Shown here in pieces: positions 6,104 to 12,268 of a stretch of DNA of 12,698 bases. The notes under the pieces were generated by a model, which made no database searches, was not told where the DNA came from, and was given only the letters and a program-made list of their open reading frames with translations. Location of the stretch: the NCBI GenBank assembly GCA_036477795.1, contig JAZGDL010000549.1, positions 1 to 12,698 on the forward strand, given 5' to 3'. Each line of letters begins with the position of its first letter. Within the stretch, counting starts at the first letter, position 1. Made by a program: the position numbers and the translations under genes. Source of the DNA: JAZGDL01 sp036477795. GTDB lineage: Bacteria; Planctomycetota; Phycisphaerae; UBA1845.

Positions 6104-7104
6104 TGATCGGCCGGGCGCATCCAATCGTCCCACTGGAGTTGCCACGGATCAACCCTGAAAATGTACGCGAATTTCTTGCGAAATTCGTCCATGTTATCGC
6201 AGGTTTGCATTACGCCAATCACCCGATGTAAATGGTTGTTGACCTTTTCGCGCCCAAACTCTTTCAGCCACTGGTGATGATTCTGCATGAAGTGTGGGTT
6301 GGGATTCTTTGCCCGGAGCTGTTTCCCGACATCTTTGTCGACGGCATCATATACGAACATCATCACATATCGCCCCCACCGCAACGGACGATTCCGCGGC
6401 GAATACTTGATACCCTCCAGTCTTGCCAATTGAATCCAAAACTCATCCGAAAACAGCTTGGCCCACTCGCCCATCTCATCCGCAATGAACGCTTGGAGCT
6501 TCAATTGCAAAGAATGCTTCGCGCGAATCTGTTGGAACCCGGTCGCCTCATCGATGAGTGCAATGATCCCGACTTTCGCGCACGAACGGATGACCATCGC
6601 GGCCTGGATTGCCAGTTTCTTTTGGGACGGCCGAAGCTTCCCTTGCTCATCTGCCTCCAAGTATTTCGTGCAAATGTCGACTAGAAGCGTCCCCTCGAAG
6701 CCATGAGCGATGTATTGTGTTCCCGGAATCTTGAATTGTATTATTCCGCCCAGGACTAACTCCTTGTCAATCAAAGGGTTAGACTCCAGGTAGGGGGCAA
6801 GATTGCCACTTTCACGCCCAGCGGATATGACGCGAACAACCTCGCGTTGTGTCAGTACCCTTCGTAGATCGTTGAGCACATGGCATTCACTCTTCCGTGC
6901 CCCAAGGTCAAGCGGCCCTCGAAACATCGAATAGGGCATGTTGTGTGATCTATCGTTGTCGTTGACTTTCCCTTCTTTGGTCCATCGTGCTTGGACTGCG
7001 CGCCGAGCGATGTTCTGTCGCTCCGCCGGACTCAGTGACGCGGCGCGAGCTTTCCCGCCTTTCGCGGCCTGCTTCTGCAATGCCGTCTGTCGTTTCCTGG
7101 CCAT
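6070..7104 (-). CDS. P63C-domain protein, passenger of the IS
   Basis: The protein has 344 residues. Residues 15-41 hold KGGKARAASLSPAERQNIARR and VQARW, a basic segment common at the front of P63C proteins and probably nucleic-acid binding. Residues 74-190 follow the P63C family pattern: CHVLNDLRRVLTQ, LAPYLESNPLI, FEGTLLVDICTKYLEADEQGKL and VGIIALIDEATGFQQIRAK. The P63C domain itself (about 185-320) has EWAKLFSDEFWIQLARLEG, NRPLRWG, NPNPHFMQNHHQWLKEFGREKV and HLHRVIGVMQTCDNMDEF. The biochemical role is not established to my knowledge; the family is named from a phage protein. The start has GGAGGA 7 nt upstream and a divergent promoter shared with the transposase gene. It lies wholly within the IS, so it moves with it. 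It may control or aid transposition, or protect the element, but this is inference. Confidence 0.9.
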   Translation of the reverse strand: MARKRQTALQKQAAKGGKARAASLSPAERQNIARRAVQARWTKEGKVNDNDRSHNMPYSMFRGPLDLGARKSECHVLNDLRRVLTQREVVRVISAGRESGNLAPYLESNPLIDKELVLGGIIQFKIPGTQYIAHGFEGTLLVDICTKYLEADEQGKLRPSQKKLAIQAAMVIRSCAKVGIIALIDEATGFQQIRAKHSLQLKLQAFIADEMGEWAKLFSDEFWIQLARLEGIKYSPRNRPLRWGRYVMMFVYDAVDKDVGKQLRAKNPNPHFMQNHHQWLKEFGREKVNNHLHRVIGVMQTCDNMDEFRKKFAYIFRVDPWQLQWDDWMRPADHQSGSESWSLP

Positions 7105-7111
7105 CTATTGG

Positions 7112-7117
7112 TCCTCC
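7112..7117 (-). promoter_or_regulatory. Shine-Dalgarno of the P63C gene
   Basis: GGAGGA on the minus strand lies 7 nt before ATG 7104. It contrasts with the transposase and the small ORF, which lack properly spaced sites. Confidence 0.8.
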
Positions 7118-7137
7118 ATGGTAAGGCATCCACCTAA

Positions 7138-7165
7138 ACTATACATGCAAGCAAGAAAAAGTCAA
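7138..7165 (-). promoter_or_regulatory. Promoter of the P63C gene
   Basis: On the minus strand, TTGACT (7160-7165) is 16 nt from TATAGT (7138-7143), placing a start near 7131 and a leader of about 27 nt. Its -35 box overlaps the left arm of the palindrome at 7161-7188. Confidence 0.7.
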
Positions 7166-7188
7166 ATACTTACCAGAAAGTATTTGAC
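7161..7188. promoter_or_regulatory. Operator-like palindrome, site 1
   Basis: GTCAAATACTT (7161-7171) is exactly inverted as AAGTATTTGAC (7178-7188) around a 6-nt centre. The inner 18 bp ATACTTACCAGAAAGTAT (7166-7183) match site 2 at 16 of 18 positions. Its two ends are the -35 boxes of the divergent promoters, so a bound protein would affect both. Confidence 0.75.
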
Positions 7189-7212
7189 AGCATACTTGCC
7201 AGCAAGTATAGT
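7184..7212 (+). promoter_or_regulatory. Consensus sigma70-type promoter of the transposase gene
   Basis: TTGACA (7184-7189), a 17-nt spacer and TATAGT (7207-7212) form a near-ideal promoter. The predicted start is 7219, the A of the transposase ATG, so the message would be leaderless. Confidence 0.85.
7192..7209. promoter_or_regulatory. Operator-like palindrome, site 2
   Basis: ATACTTGCCAGCAAGTAT is a perfect inverted repeat with a 2-nt centre. It fills the transposase promoter spacer and runs into its -10 box. It is 26 bp downstream of site 1 and shares the layout ATACTT-R-CCAG-M-AAGTAT. Confidence 0.75.
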
Positions 7213-7218
7213 AGGGGC

Positions 7219-8097
7219 ATGAGAAAGCTAACCACCGAGAAACGAATTGCGATCCTTGGAGCCCTGGTCGAAGGTTGCAGCATCAATTCGACCGCCAGGA
7301 TGTGCGGCGTTAGCAAGCTAACCATCCTACGGTTGCTGGCCGATGTTGGCAGTCTTTGCTGTGATTATCACGACCTGATGGTGCGCGGCCTACACAGCCA
7401 GCGCGTCCAGGTGGATGAAATCTGGTCATTTGTCGGCTGCAAGGCGAGAACAAAGGCTGCGGGTGGCTACGGACACGGGGATGCCTGGACGTGGGTTGCA
7501 ATGGATGCTGATGCCAAGTTGGTTGTCTCCTACCTTGTGGGTAATCGGGACGCCACGTGTGCTAACACATTCATGCTCGACGTTGCGGAGCGGATCAACA
7601 CTCGTGTGCAGCTAACCAGCGACGCTCATGGCACCTATTTGAACGCCGTTGAGAACGCTTTCGGCTCGGAGGTCGACTATGCAATGCTCTTGAAGTTGTA
7701 CGGACCCGACACGAGTGGCGATGGACCGGAGCGGAAGTACAGCCCGGGGAAGTGCAACGGGACACGCAAGCTGGTTCAGTTTGGGATGCCCGACAAGAAG
7801 CACGTTTCGACTAGTTTTATCGAGCGCTTGAATTTAACGCTGCGGATGGGAAATCGACGCCACACACGGTTGACGAATGCCTTCTCAAAGAAGCTGGCGA
7901 ACCATGCCCACGCGATTGCCTTGCATTACTTCCACTACAACTTCATCCGCAAGCACCTGACGCTTGGCACGACCCCCGCGGTTGCTGCTGGCGTTGCGGA
8001 TCACGAATGGACGATTGCCGATCTGGTCCGGTTGCTGGAAGATGAGGAACGGAAGGTCGCGAACGGTGGGCGGATCAATCGAGCCGATCGGAGCTAA
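7219..8097 (+). CDS. IS1-family DDE transposase
   Basis: The protein has 292 residues in a single frame, with no programmed frameshift as in classic IS1. Residues 7-44 form a helix-turn-helix (RIAILGALVEGCSINSTARM, then VSKLTILRLL) that should recognise the terminal repeats. The catalytic triad is likely Asp66 (VDEIWSFVG), Asp135 (LTSDAHGTY) and Glu202 (SFIERLNLTLR). The IERxNLxLR block with downstream SKKLANHAHAIALHYFHYNFIRKH matches the IS1 family's catalytic C-terminus. The enzyme cuts and joins the element's ends; IS1-type elements leave 8-9 bp duplications, as seen here. The gene has a near-consensus promoter and probably a leaderless message. AGGGG lies only 1 nt before the ATG, too close for a normal ribosome binding site. 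The stop codon directly abuts the right inverted repeat. All key residues are present, so it is probably functional. Confidence 0.95.
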   Translation: MRKLTTEKRIAILGALVEGCSINSTARMCGVSKLTILRLLADVGSLCCDYHDLMVRGLHSQRVQVDEIWSFVGCKARTKAAGGYGHGDAWTWVAMDADAKLVVSYLVGNRDATCANTFMLDVAERINTRVQLTSDAHGTYLNAVENAFGSEVDYAMLLKLYGPDTSGDGPERKYSPGKCNGTRKLVQFGMPDKKHVSTSFIERLNLTLRMGNRRHTRLTNAFSKKLANHAHAIALHYFHYNFIRKHLTLGTTPAVAAGVADHEWTIADLVRLLEDEERKVANGGRINRADRS

Positions 8098-8115
8098 TCA
8101 GAGTGAACCACTACC
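8098..8115. repeat. Right terminal inverted repeat of the IS
   Basis: TCAGAGTGAACCACTACC is the inverted partner of 5858-5875, with one mismatch at the fifteenth position from the end. Confidence 0.96.
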
Positions 8116-8123
8116 CTATTCTT
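8116..8123. repeat. Right target-site duplication of the IS
   Basis: CTATTCTT, identical to 5850-5857. Confidence 0.95.
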
Positions 8124-8257
8124 CGCCTCCCGACGATTGCGGTTCACCACCGCCCGCTGCTGGAGGCGATGCTACAGATTGAAATGTGCCAGGGAACCGA
8201 GAGCCCGCGTTGACTCTCTGCCCTGTGCCTGGAATGACAACGCTGATTCGCTCGCAA

Positions 8258-8284
8258 AGTCCACGGATTGCATCCGTGGGTTCG
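8258..8284. repeat. Dispersed palindrome, degenerate copy
   Basis: CCACGGAT (8261-8268) pairs with ATCCGTGG (8272-8279) around TGC. It is a variant of the palindrome at 1289 and 12412 and is followed by GGTT instead of GGCTT. Confidence 0.8.
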
Positions 8285-8493
8285 TCGGAACACGCTCTTA
8301 CGATCCCCATTCATGGGTTGTTCACTATTGTAGCGCTGTCATACTGGAAAGGATTCTCGCCCCAGCACGGTCACGTCTCGATAAAGGATTCTCGTTTGTG
8401 TTTAGCGGGCATTGGCGCCGGGGGTTGGTGGTAACAGGTCCCTATAGTGCTCTGTCACGCCTCAAATGATGGGTCACATCGCCCGGCGCGGCA

Positions 8494-8561
8494 CGTTTAG
8501 CGGCGACCCGCAGGGGAGCGCGAAGTAGCTCGTGCTTCACCCACCCGGCCTGATGGCCGGG
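8494..8561. repeat. Candidate dispersed multi-hairpin element
   Basis: Three potential hairpins follow one another: GCG-A-CCC with GGG-A-GCG near 8503-8520, GAAG/CTTC near 8522-8538, and CCCGGCC (8544-8550) with GGCCGGG (8555-8561) around TGAT. The first part, read in reverse complement, resembles the CCGCTCCCTTACGGTCGCGG segment at 1320-1339. It could serve as an mRNA 3' structure of the response regulator gene. Confidence 0.5.
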
Positions 8562-8699
8562 CCTAGGGGGATAAACCCCGATCATCCAAGCTGGGGCTAT
8601 GACAAGTCCACGCCGGCTCTGCAAGCGATACGGACGGCGGCACAGCCGCTGTTACGACCGCCCGCCATCTACCCGGCATGAACGTAAGAGAGCCGGGAA

Positions 8700-9347
8700 T
8701 CACAGCCCATCAAGCAAGGTCGCCAGACGCAAACCCAAAGAGTTGCCGATCCGCGCCAGCGCCCAGATTGAGGCGGCGTTCTTGCCCAGCTCAACCTGCG
8801 ACAACTGGGAAGTGGTCAAGTTGGTACGGTCCGACAACTGCCGGAGCGTAAGATTCTGACCTAACCGCTCGGCCCGAATCCGCTGCCCGATCAGTCGATT
8901 CAGATCCCACTCATCCGTGTAGATCAAACCGAGTGAACGGCACGCCCGGTCCAGCGCCTCGATGATCTGCTCCTTCTCAAACGGCTTGGTGATGTAGTCA
9001 CACGTGCCTCGGCGCATGCTTTCGGTCGCCGTGCTCAGATCCGGATAGGCTGTCATCGCGATGCAGCTCATCCGCTCGTCGATCTTCTTGAGGTGTTCGA
9101 TTACCTCCATACCATCCATCGTCGGCATGCGCAGATCGATCAGCGCGATCTGATACGATTCCTCCGCCGCATGCTCGATCGCCGCCTGAGCGTCGGTAAA
9201 CGTCTTCGGGCGAAAACCGTTGTCCTCCAGCATCATCCCAACAGCCTTGCATACCGCTTCGTCATCGTCGATCACCAACACACGGATGTGATGCCTGACC
9301 GGCACCCTCTTGCCACCTTTTTTCGCTTTGGTCGATCTCACAACCAC
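8700..9347 (-). CDS. Response regulator with REC receiver and XRE-type HTH output domain
   Basis: The protein has 215 residues. The REC domain (about 21-137) has the acidic pocket at D27-D29 (VLVIDDDEAV), phosphoacceptor Asp71 (IALIDLRMPTMDG), switch Thr99 (AMTAYPD) and Lys121 (ITKPFEKE). Residues about 154-212 form a Cro/C1-type helix-turn-helix: IRAERLGQNLTLRQLSDRTN, LTTSQLSQVELGKNAASI, then LARIGNSLGLRLATLL. Family knowledge: phosphorylation by a sensor kinase would alter DNA binding. No kinase gene is adjacent, so it is an orphan here. The start is GTG 9347 after AGGGAGG; a second GTG two codons later is possible. A basic 20-residue N-terminal extension (RSTKAKKGGKR) precedes the REC domain. 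It is divergent from the ASCH gene. REC joined to XRE is less common than OmpR, NarL or NtrC types. Confidence 0.92.
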   Translation of the reverse strand: MVVRSTKAKKGGKRVPVRHHIRVLVIDDDEAVCKAVGMMLEDNGFRPKTFTDAQAAIEHAAEESYQIALIDLRMPTMDGMEVIEHLKKIDERMSCIAMTAYPDLSTATESMRRGTCDYITKPFEKEQIIEALDRACRSLGLIYTDEWDLNRLIGQRIRAERLGQNLTLRQLSDRTNLTTSQLSQVELGKNAASIWALARIGNSLGLRLATLLDGL

Positions 9348-9438
9348 CCTACCTCCCTGATTGTTCCTTCCTTATACTGTTGACCATGCTGATCCACCAT
9401 AAGTCCAACTCGTTCGATGCAATCAAGTGCGACGCGGA

Positions 9439-9891
9439 ATGACACACCATCTGGTCATCCTCCAACCTCGCTACATCAACGCCATCCTGAGCGGTGGAAA
9501 GTCCATCGAGTGCCGCCTCTCGCGGCACCGCATCGAGCCCTTCGGCGCTGTTCACCGCGGCGACACGCTCTGGCTGAAACACTCGGGAGGACTGATCGTT
9601 GCTCGGGCCCGCGTCCGCAGCGTCGCCTTCTTCACGCCGGCCACCGGCGACCTCGCCGGCCACATTGCAAGCCGGTACGGCGATCTAATCAAGGCCACAC
9701 CGCAGTTCTTTCGGCGGCACCGCAACGCCCGATACGCCACCATCATCCACATAGGCCGCGTCGATCGCTTGCAGCCTTTCGGCGTACTCAAAAGCGATCG
9801 CCGCGCTTGGGTTGTGCTCAGTGGACCGCCCAACTCGTCATCGCCAGTCTCACCGCGGAAGCCACGACGCCGTCAGTCGTACACGAAATAA
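9439..9891 (+). CDS. ASCH-domain protein
   Basis: The protein has 150 residues from ATG 9439; an in-frame GTG at 9427 would add four residues. The N-terminal half reads as an ASCH/PUA-like fold: LVILQPRYINAILSGGKSIE, with the motif GxKxxExR (G20, K21, E24, R26), then GAVHRGDTLWLKHSGG and VARARVRSVAFF. Family knowledge: ASCH domains are beta-barrels related to PUA and are thought to bind RNA or modified nucleotides; a few are amidohydrolases or ribonucleases. No specific activity can be read here. The last 25 residues (PNSSSPVSPRKPRRRQSYTK) are Ser/Pro-rich and basic, perhaps a disordered nucleic-acid-binding tail. It is divergent from the response regulator, 91 nt away, and no other gene follows on this strand. 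Confidence 0.85.
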   Translation: MTHHLVILQPRYINAILSGGKSIECRLSRHRIEPFGAVHRGDTLWLKHSGGLIVARARVRSVAFFTPATGDLAGHIASRYGDLIKATPQFFRRHRNARYATIIHIGRVDRLQPFGVLKSDRRAWVVLSGPPNSSSPVSPRKPRRRQSYTK

Positions 9892-10071
9892 TAGCCACCC
9901 ACCCCACACCCTGACCAGCGTTAAGTTGTATGAATTTGAGACCGGCTTGATTAAATGGCCTCAGGAGTCGTTTCACGCCGTCACGGGCCGTTTTTATAGG
10001 ACCCGTAGGACCTCGTAAAGGCCCTGATCAGAACCGCCCCTGTCAAGGAGCGGCCCCGGCGCTGGGTGCCA

Positions 10072-10097
10072 CTGGTCCCGGTGTACGTCGGGACCAG
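10072..10097. terminator. Strong hairpin downstream of the glycosyltransferase gene
   Basis: CTGGTCCCG (10072-10080) pairs perfectly with CGGGACCAG (10089-10097) around an 8-nt loop, 46 nt past the stop of the minus-strand gene. No T-run follows, so it is either a Rho-type or processing structure or another dispersed repeat. An alternative CCAGC/GCTGG hairpin (10094-10109) overlaps it. The rest of the 251-nt gap (9892-10142) shows no gene. Confidence 0.45.
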
Positions 10098-10142
10098 CCG
10101 GATTGCTGGCCAGCGCGGCGGGCCTTGCTCGACTTCTTCCCT

Positions 10143-11303
10143 TCATCCGTCCGGTTCCAGCAGGCGCAGATACAACCTCTCCAGATCGTCCACCATGCGC
10201 TGGGCGGCGAATCGATCGACGCAACGGCGCCGGCCCTCTCTACCGAGACGTTCTCGCAGGTCCGCCGATCGGGCCAACTCGACGATCGCAGCCGCCAGCG
10301 TCCTGGTGTCACCATATGGCACCAGGCGACCGGTGATCCCGTCCTCAACCACCTCCGGGGCGCCGTCGACGTCGAACGCGATTCCCGGCACTTCCATCAA
10401 GAGCCCCTGCACCACGGCCCGCGGCAGGCCCTCCCAACGAGAGGCGTGCACCAGCATGTCGAACCCGCCAACCAGTTCCGCAATGTCTTCCGGTGGCACC
10501 AGGCCGGTCAGGTGCAGCCGATCACCCAGGCCCAGGGCACGAACACGCCGCACGAATCTCGCGCGATCCGCGCCGCCACCCACCCAGACAAACTTCAATG
10601 AAGGAACCAGCGCCACCGCCGGTGCCATGGCCTCGATCACTTCCTCATATCCTTTGTTGCGAAACAGGCGGGCCACCGTTCCCACCACTACATCTGCGTC
10701 GGTGACGCCCCACCGTTCGCGAACCGCCGCCCGGCGCCAGGCTTCACGCTTGTAGCGCTCCGTCGGCATTCCTGAGTACACCGTGGTGAATTTTTCCCGG
10801 GGCCCCAGTCCCGCCGCCACCGCCTGCTCGATCATGGCGTCAGCCACGGTGACGAACGCATCCGTGCGCCGGGCGACGTTGCGCTCCAACCCCCGGTACA
10901 ACCATTGCACCGCCCGCGGCTGCGTTCGATTGAAGCTCATCCCGTGAATGGTATGGATGACCGCGCCCACACCGATGCCCGCCGCCGCCCGCCGGCCCAG
11001 GATGCCGGCCTTGCTGCTGTGTGTGTGCACAACGTCGAAGCCGCCTTCTTTGAAGATACGCCTCAACGCGCCCAGACACTTGATGTCGCTGAAGGGCTTG
11101 ATGGCCCGCCGCAAGGAATCGACCCGCACCAGCTCAGCCCCGGACCTTTGGGCCTGCTGCCACAGCGATCCCTCCGGGCCTGTCTCCGGGCCGGCGACCA
11201 GCGTCACCTGGTGGCCTCGCTCCGCCAGGCCGGCACACGTCAGGACGGTGTTCTCCTGCGCTCCACCAACGATCAACCGCGTGATGACGTGACAGATGCG
11301 CAT
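10143..11303 (-). CDS. Glycosyltransferase family 4 protein
   Basis: The protein has 386 residues, normal for GT4 with a GT-B fold. The N-terminal Rossmann domain has the glycine loop IVGGAQENTV (11-20), the GHQVTLVAGP strand (30-39) and VVHTHSSKAGILGR (91-104). The C-terminal nucleotide-sugar domain has GTVARLFRNKGYEEVIEA (208-225), FVWVGGGADR, HLTGLVPPEDIAEL and MLVHASRWEGLPRAVVQGLL. In that block the usual EX7E becomes Glu291-X7-Gln299. Family knowledge: such enzymes transfer a sugar from a nucleotide donor with retention, often in polysaccharide or lipid glycan synthesis. Donor and acceptor are unknown. It has no transmembrane segment, so it probably acts at the cytoplasmic membrane face. 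The gene follows truA by 113 nt on the same strand, with a dispersed palindrome in the gap. No strong ribosome binding site is seen. Confidence 0.93.
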   Translation of the reverse strand: MRICHVITRLIVGGAQENTVLTCAGLAERGHQVTLVAGPETGPEGSLWQQAQRSGAELVRVDSLRRAIKPFSDIKCLGALRRIFKEGGFDVVHTHSSKAGILGRRAAAGIGVGAVIHTIHGMSFNRTQPRAVQWLYRGLERNVARRTDAFVTVADAMIEQAVAAGLGPREKFTTVYSGMPTERYKREAWRRAAVRERWGVTDADVVVGTVARLFRNKGYEEVIEAMAPAVALVPSLKFVWVGGGADRARFVRRVRALGLGDRLHLTGLVPPEDIAELVGGFDMLVHASRWEGLPRAVVQGLLMEVPGIAFDVDGAPEVVEDGITGRLVPYGDTRTLAAAIVELARSADLRERLGREGRRRCVDRFAAQRMVDDLERLYLRLLEPDG

Positions 11304-11340
11304 CGGCGGTCAATCCCTGCACACCCCATGCAACCCACAA

Positions 11341-11368
11341 AAGCCCGCGGGTTGCATCCCGTGGGCTT
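11341..11368. repeat. Dispersed palindrome between truA and the glycosyltransferase gene
   Basis: AAGCCC-G-CGGG pairs with CCCG-T-GGGCTT around TTGCAT, an imperfect 28-bp palindrome. The reverse complement contains CCCACGGGATGCAACCCG, a variant of the CCACGGATTCGAATCCGTGG family. Confidence 0.8.
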
Positions 11369-11416
11369 GTACAGTCGAACGCTTCGTGCAATCGGATCGC
11401 ATTTGCTTCACATGTT

Positions 11417-12235
11417 TCAGCAGTTACCGGGCCTCTCGCGCGTCCCGCCGCTTGCAGCTCTCGTGATAGCCTCAGGTCGCAGCAGCTCCGGCGGATAGCG
11501 GACCCACTGCAGGCACAGTCCCTTGGCCGGCGCGGTCGGTCCCGCCTGGCTGCGATCGCGACCGGACAGGATGGCGGCGACGCGCTCCGGCGCCCACCGA
11601 CCTCGACCCACCTCGATCAGCGTGCCCACCATACAGCGCACCTGATTGTACAAAAAGCCGCTGCCCTCCACGTCTATCCGCACCTCGTCAAAGTGCCGCG
11701 TCACCTCGCACTGCAAGACCCGCCGCACCATCGACTCACGTTCACAGCCGGCGCCGGCCATCGACGTGAAATCCATCTCACCCACGAAGTGCGCCGCAGC
11801 TCGGCGCATCCGGTCGACATCCAGTCGCTCCCAGAAGTGATAGGTCTGCCACTGGGCCATTTTCACCACCGGTCGCTCACGGGCATTATGAATGCGATAG
11901 CGATACAGCTTGCTCACGGCGCTGCGCGTGGCGTGAAAGGCTGCGGACACATCCGAGACAGCCCGAACGCACAGGTCTTGCGGCAGTCGTGATCCGATCG
12001 CGTGGCGTAGCTTCTCGCCCGGCATGGCGCACGATGTTCTGACGTTGGCCACCTGGCCGATGGCATGCACACCCGCGTCGGTGCGTCCGCTTGCGGCAAC
12101 GCGTGCCTCGTGCCGCAGCACCCGCCGCAACGATTCTTCGATAACCCCTTGAACGGTGCGCAGACCGGGTTGAGCCTGCCATCCGTGAAAGTCGGTGCCG
12201 TCATAACAAAGAAGCAGCCTGATGTTGCGATCCAT
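11417..12235 (-). CDS. truA: tRNA pseudouridine(38-40) synthase TruA
   Basis: The protein has 272 residues, near the family norm of 250-270. It starts RLLLCYDGTDFHGWQAQPGL with the following TVQGVIEESL, then holds the catalytic motif ASGRTDAGVHAIGQVANV, where Asp53 is the nucleophile. Later come FHATRSAVSKLYRYRI, VGEMDFTSMAGAGCERE, VEGSGFLYNQVRCMVGTLIEVGRG in pieces and the closing region APAKGLCLQWVRYP. These are the ordered TruA blocks. The enzyme isomerises uridines 38-40 in the anticodon arm of many tRNAs and acts as a homodimer. The last 25 residues (RPEATRAA-like, Gly/Arg-rich) are an extension beyond the usual end. The start is ATG 12235, 33 nt after a small ORF and about 290 nt after the sigma factor gene, all on one strand. 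Confidence 0.97.
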   Translation of the reverse strand: MDRNIRLLLCYDGTDFHGWQAQPGLRTVQGVIEESLRRVLRHEARVAASGRTDAGVHAIGQVANVRTSCAMPGEKLRHAIGSRLPQDLCVRAVSDVSAAFHATRSAVSKLYRYRIHNARERPVVKMAQWQTYHFWERLDVDRMRRAAAHFVGEMDFTSMAGAGCERESMVRRVLQCEVTRHFDEVRIDVEGSGFLYNQVRCMVGTLIEVGRGRWAPERVAAILSGRDRSQAGPTAPAKGLCLQWVRYPPELLRPEAITRAASGGTRERPGNC

Positions 12236-12268
12236 CGTCTCCGATGGTACGCAAGCATCAGGCTGGCT

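Larger units (their letters stand above)
5858..8115 (+). mobile_element. Complete IS1-family insertion sequence with passenger genes (2,258 bp)
   Basis: The left end GGTAGTGGTTCACTTTGA (5858-5875) and right end TCAGAGTGAACCACTACC (8098-8115) are inverted repeats of 18 bp with one mismatch. Exact CTATTCTT duplications flank them. The element encodes an IS1-type DDE transposase (7219-8097), whose stop abuts the right repeat, a P63C-domain protein on the opposite strand (6070-7104), and a 59-residue ORF (5924-6103). Classic IS1 is about 0.77 kb. The extra 1.3 kb is cargo and control region. Base composition is visibly less GC-rich than the flanks. Intact ends, exact duplications and open genes suggest a recent, potentially active insertion. 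It landed between the response regulator gene and the subtilase gene without cutting a recognisable gene. Confidence 0.96.
8124..8699. other. Noncoding region between the IS and the response regulator gene
   Basis: I see no convincing gene in these 576 bases; open frames lack start signals and family resemblance. Contents: a CGCCTCC/GGAGGCG pair (8124-8130, 8162-8168), a dispersed palindrome (8261-8279), a small CCCAT-TC-ATGGG palindrome (8306-8317), a 12-bp direct repeat AAAGGATTCTCG (8348-8359 and 8383-8394), and a hairpin cluster at 8494-8577. A long-range pair CCGGCTCT (8613-8620) / AGAGCCGG (8689-8696) encloses a further GC-rich fold. On the minus strand it is the 3' region of the response regulator gene. 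Confidence 0.6.

Noticed and set aside
6232..6684. Plus-strand frame of 150 codons inside the IS
   Set aside because: It lies antisense to the P63C domain, which is well supported; no family resemblance or ribosome binding site.
5858..8115. IS1595-family assignment of the insertion sequence
   Set aside because: Eight-bp duplications and GG ends would also fit, but the IERxNLxLR catalytic block and the VDEIWSFVG motif match IS1 transposases better.
8137..8469. Plus-strand frame of 110 codons downstream of the IS
   Set aside because: No start signal or recognisable motif; it runs through a dispersed palindrome and direct repeats.
9348..9438. Promoters in the gap between the response regulator and ASCH genes
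   Set aside because: TTGACC and TATAAG-like boxes exist, but none pair at an acceptable spacing on the same strand.
9977..10013. Intrinsic terminator after the ASCH gene near the GGGCCGTTTTTAT sequence
   Set aside because: A T-run is present, but the stem before it is only three or four pairs and the better pairing (ACGGG/CCCGT) encloses the T-run.
10066..10755. Plus-strand frame of 229 codons opposite the glycosyltransferase
   Set aside because: Ser/Arg/Thr-rich shadow typical of the opposite strand of a GC-rich gene.
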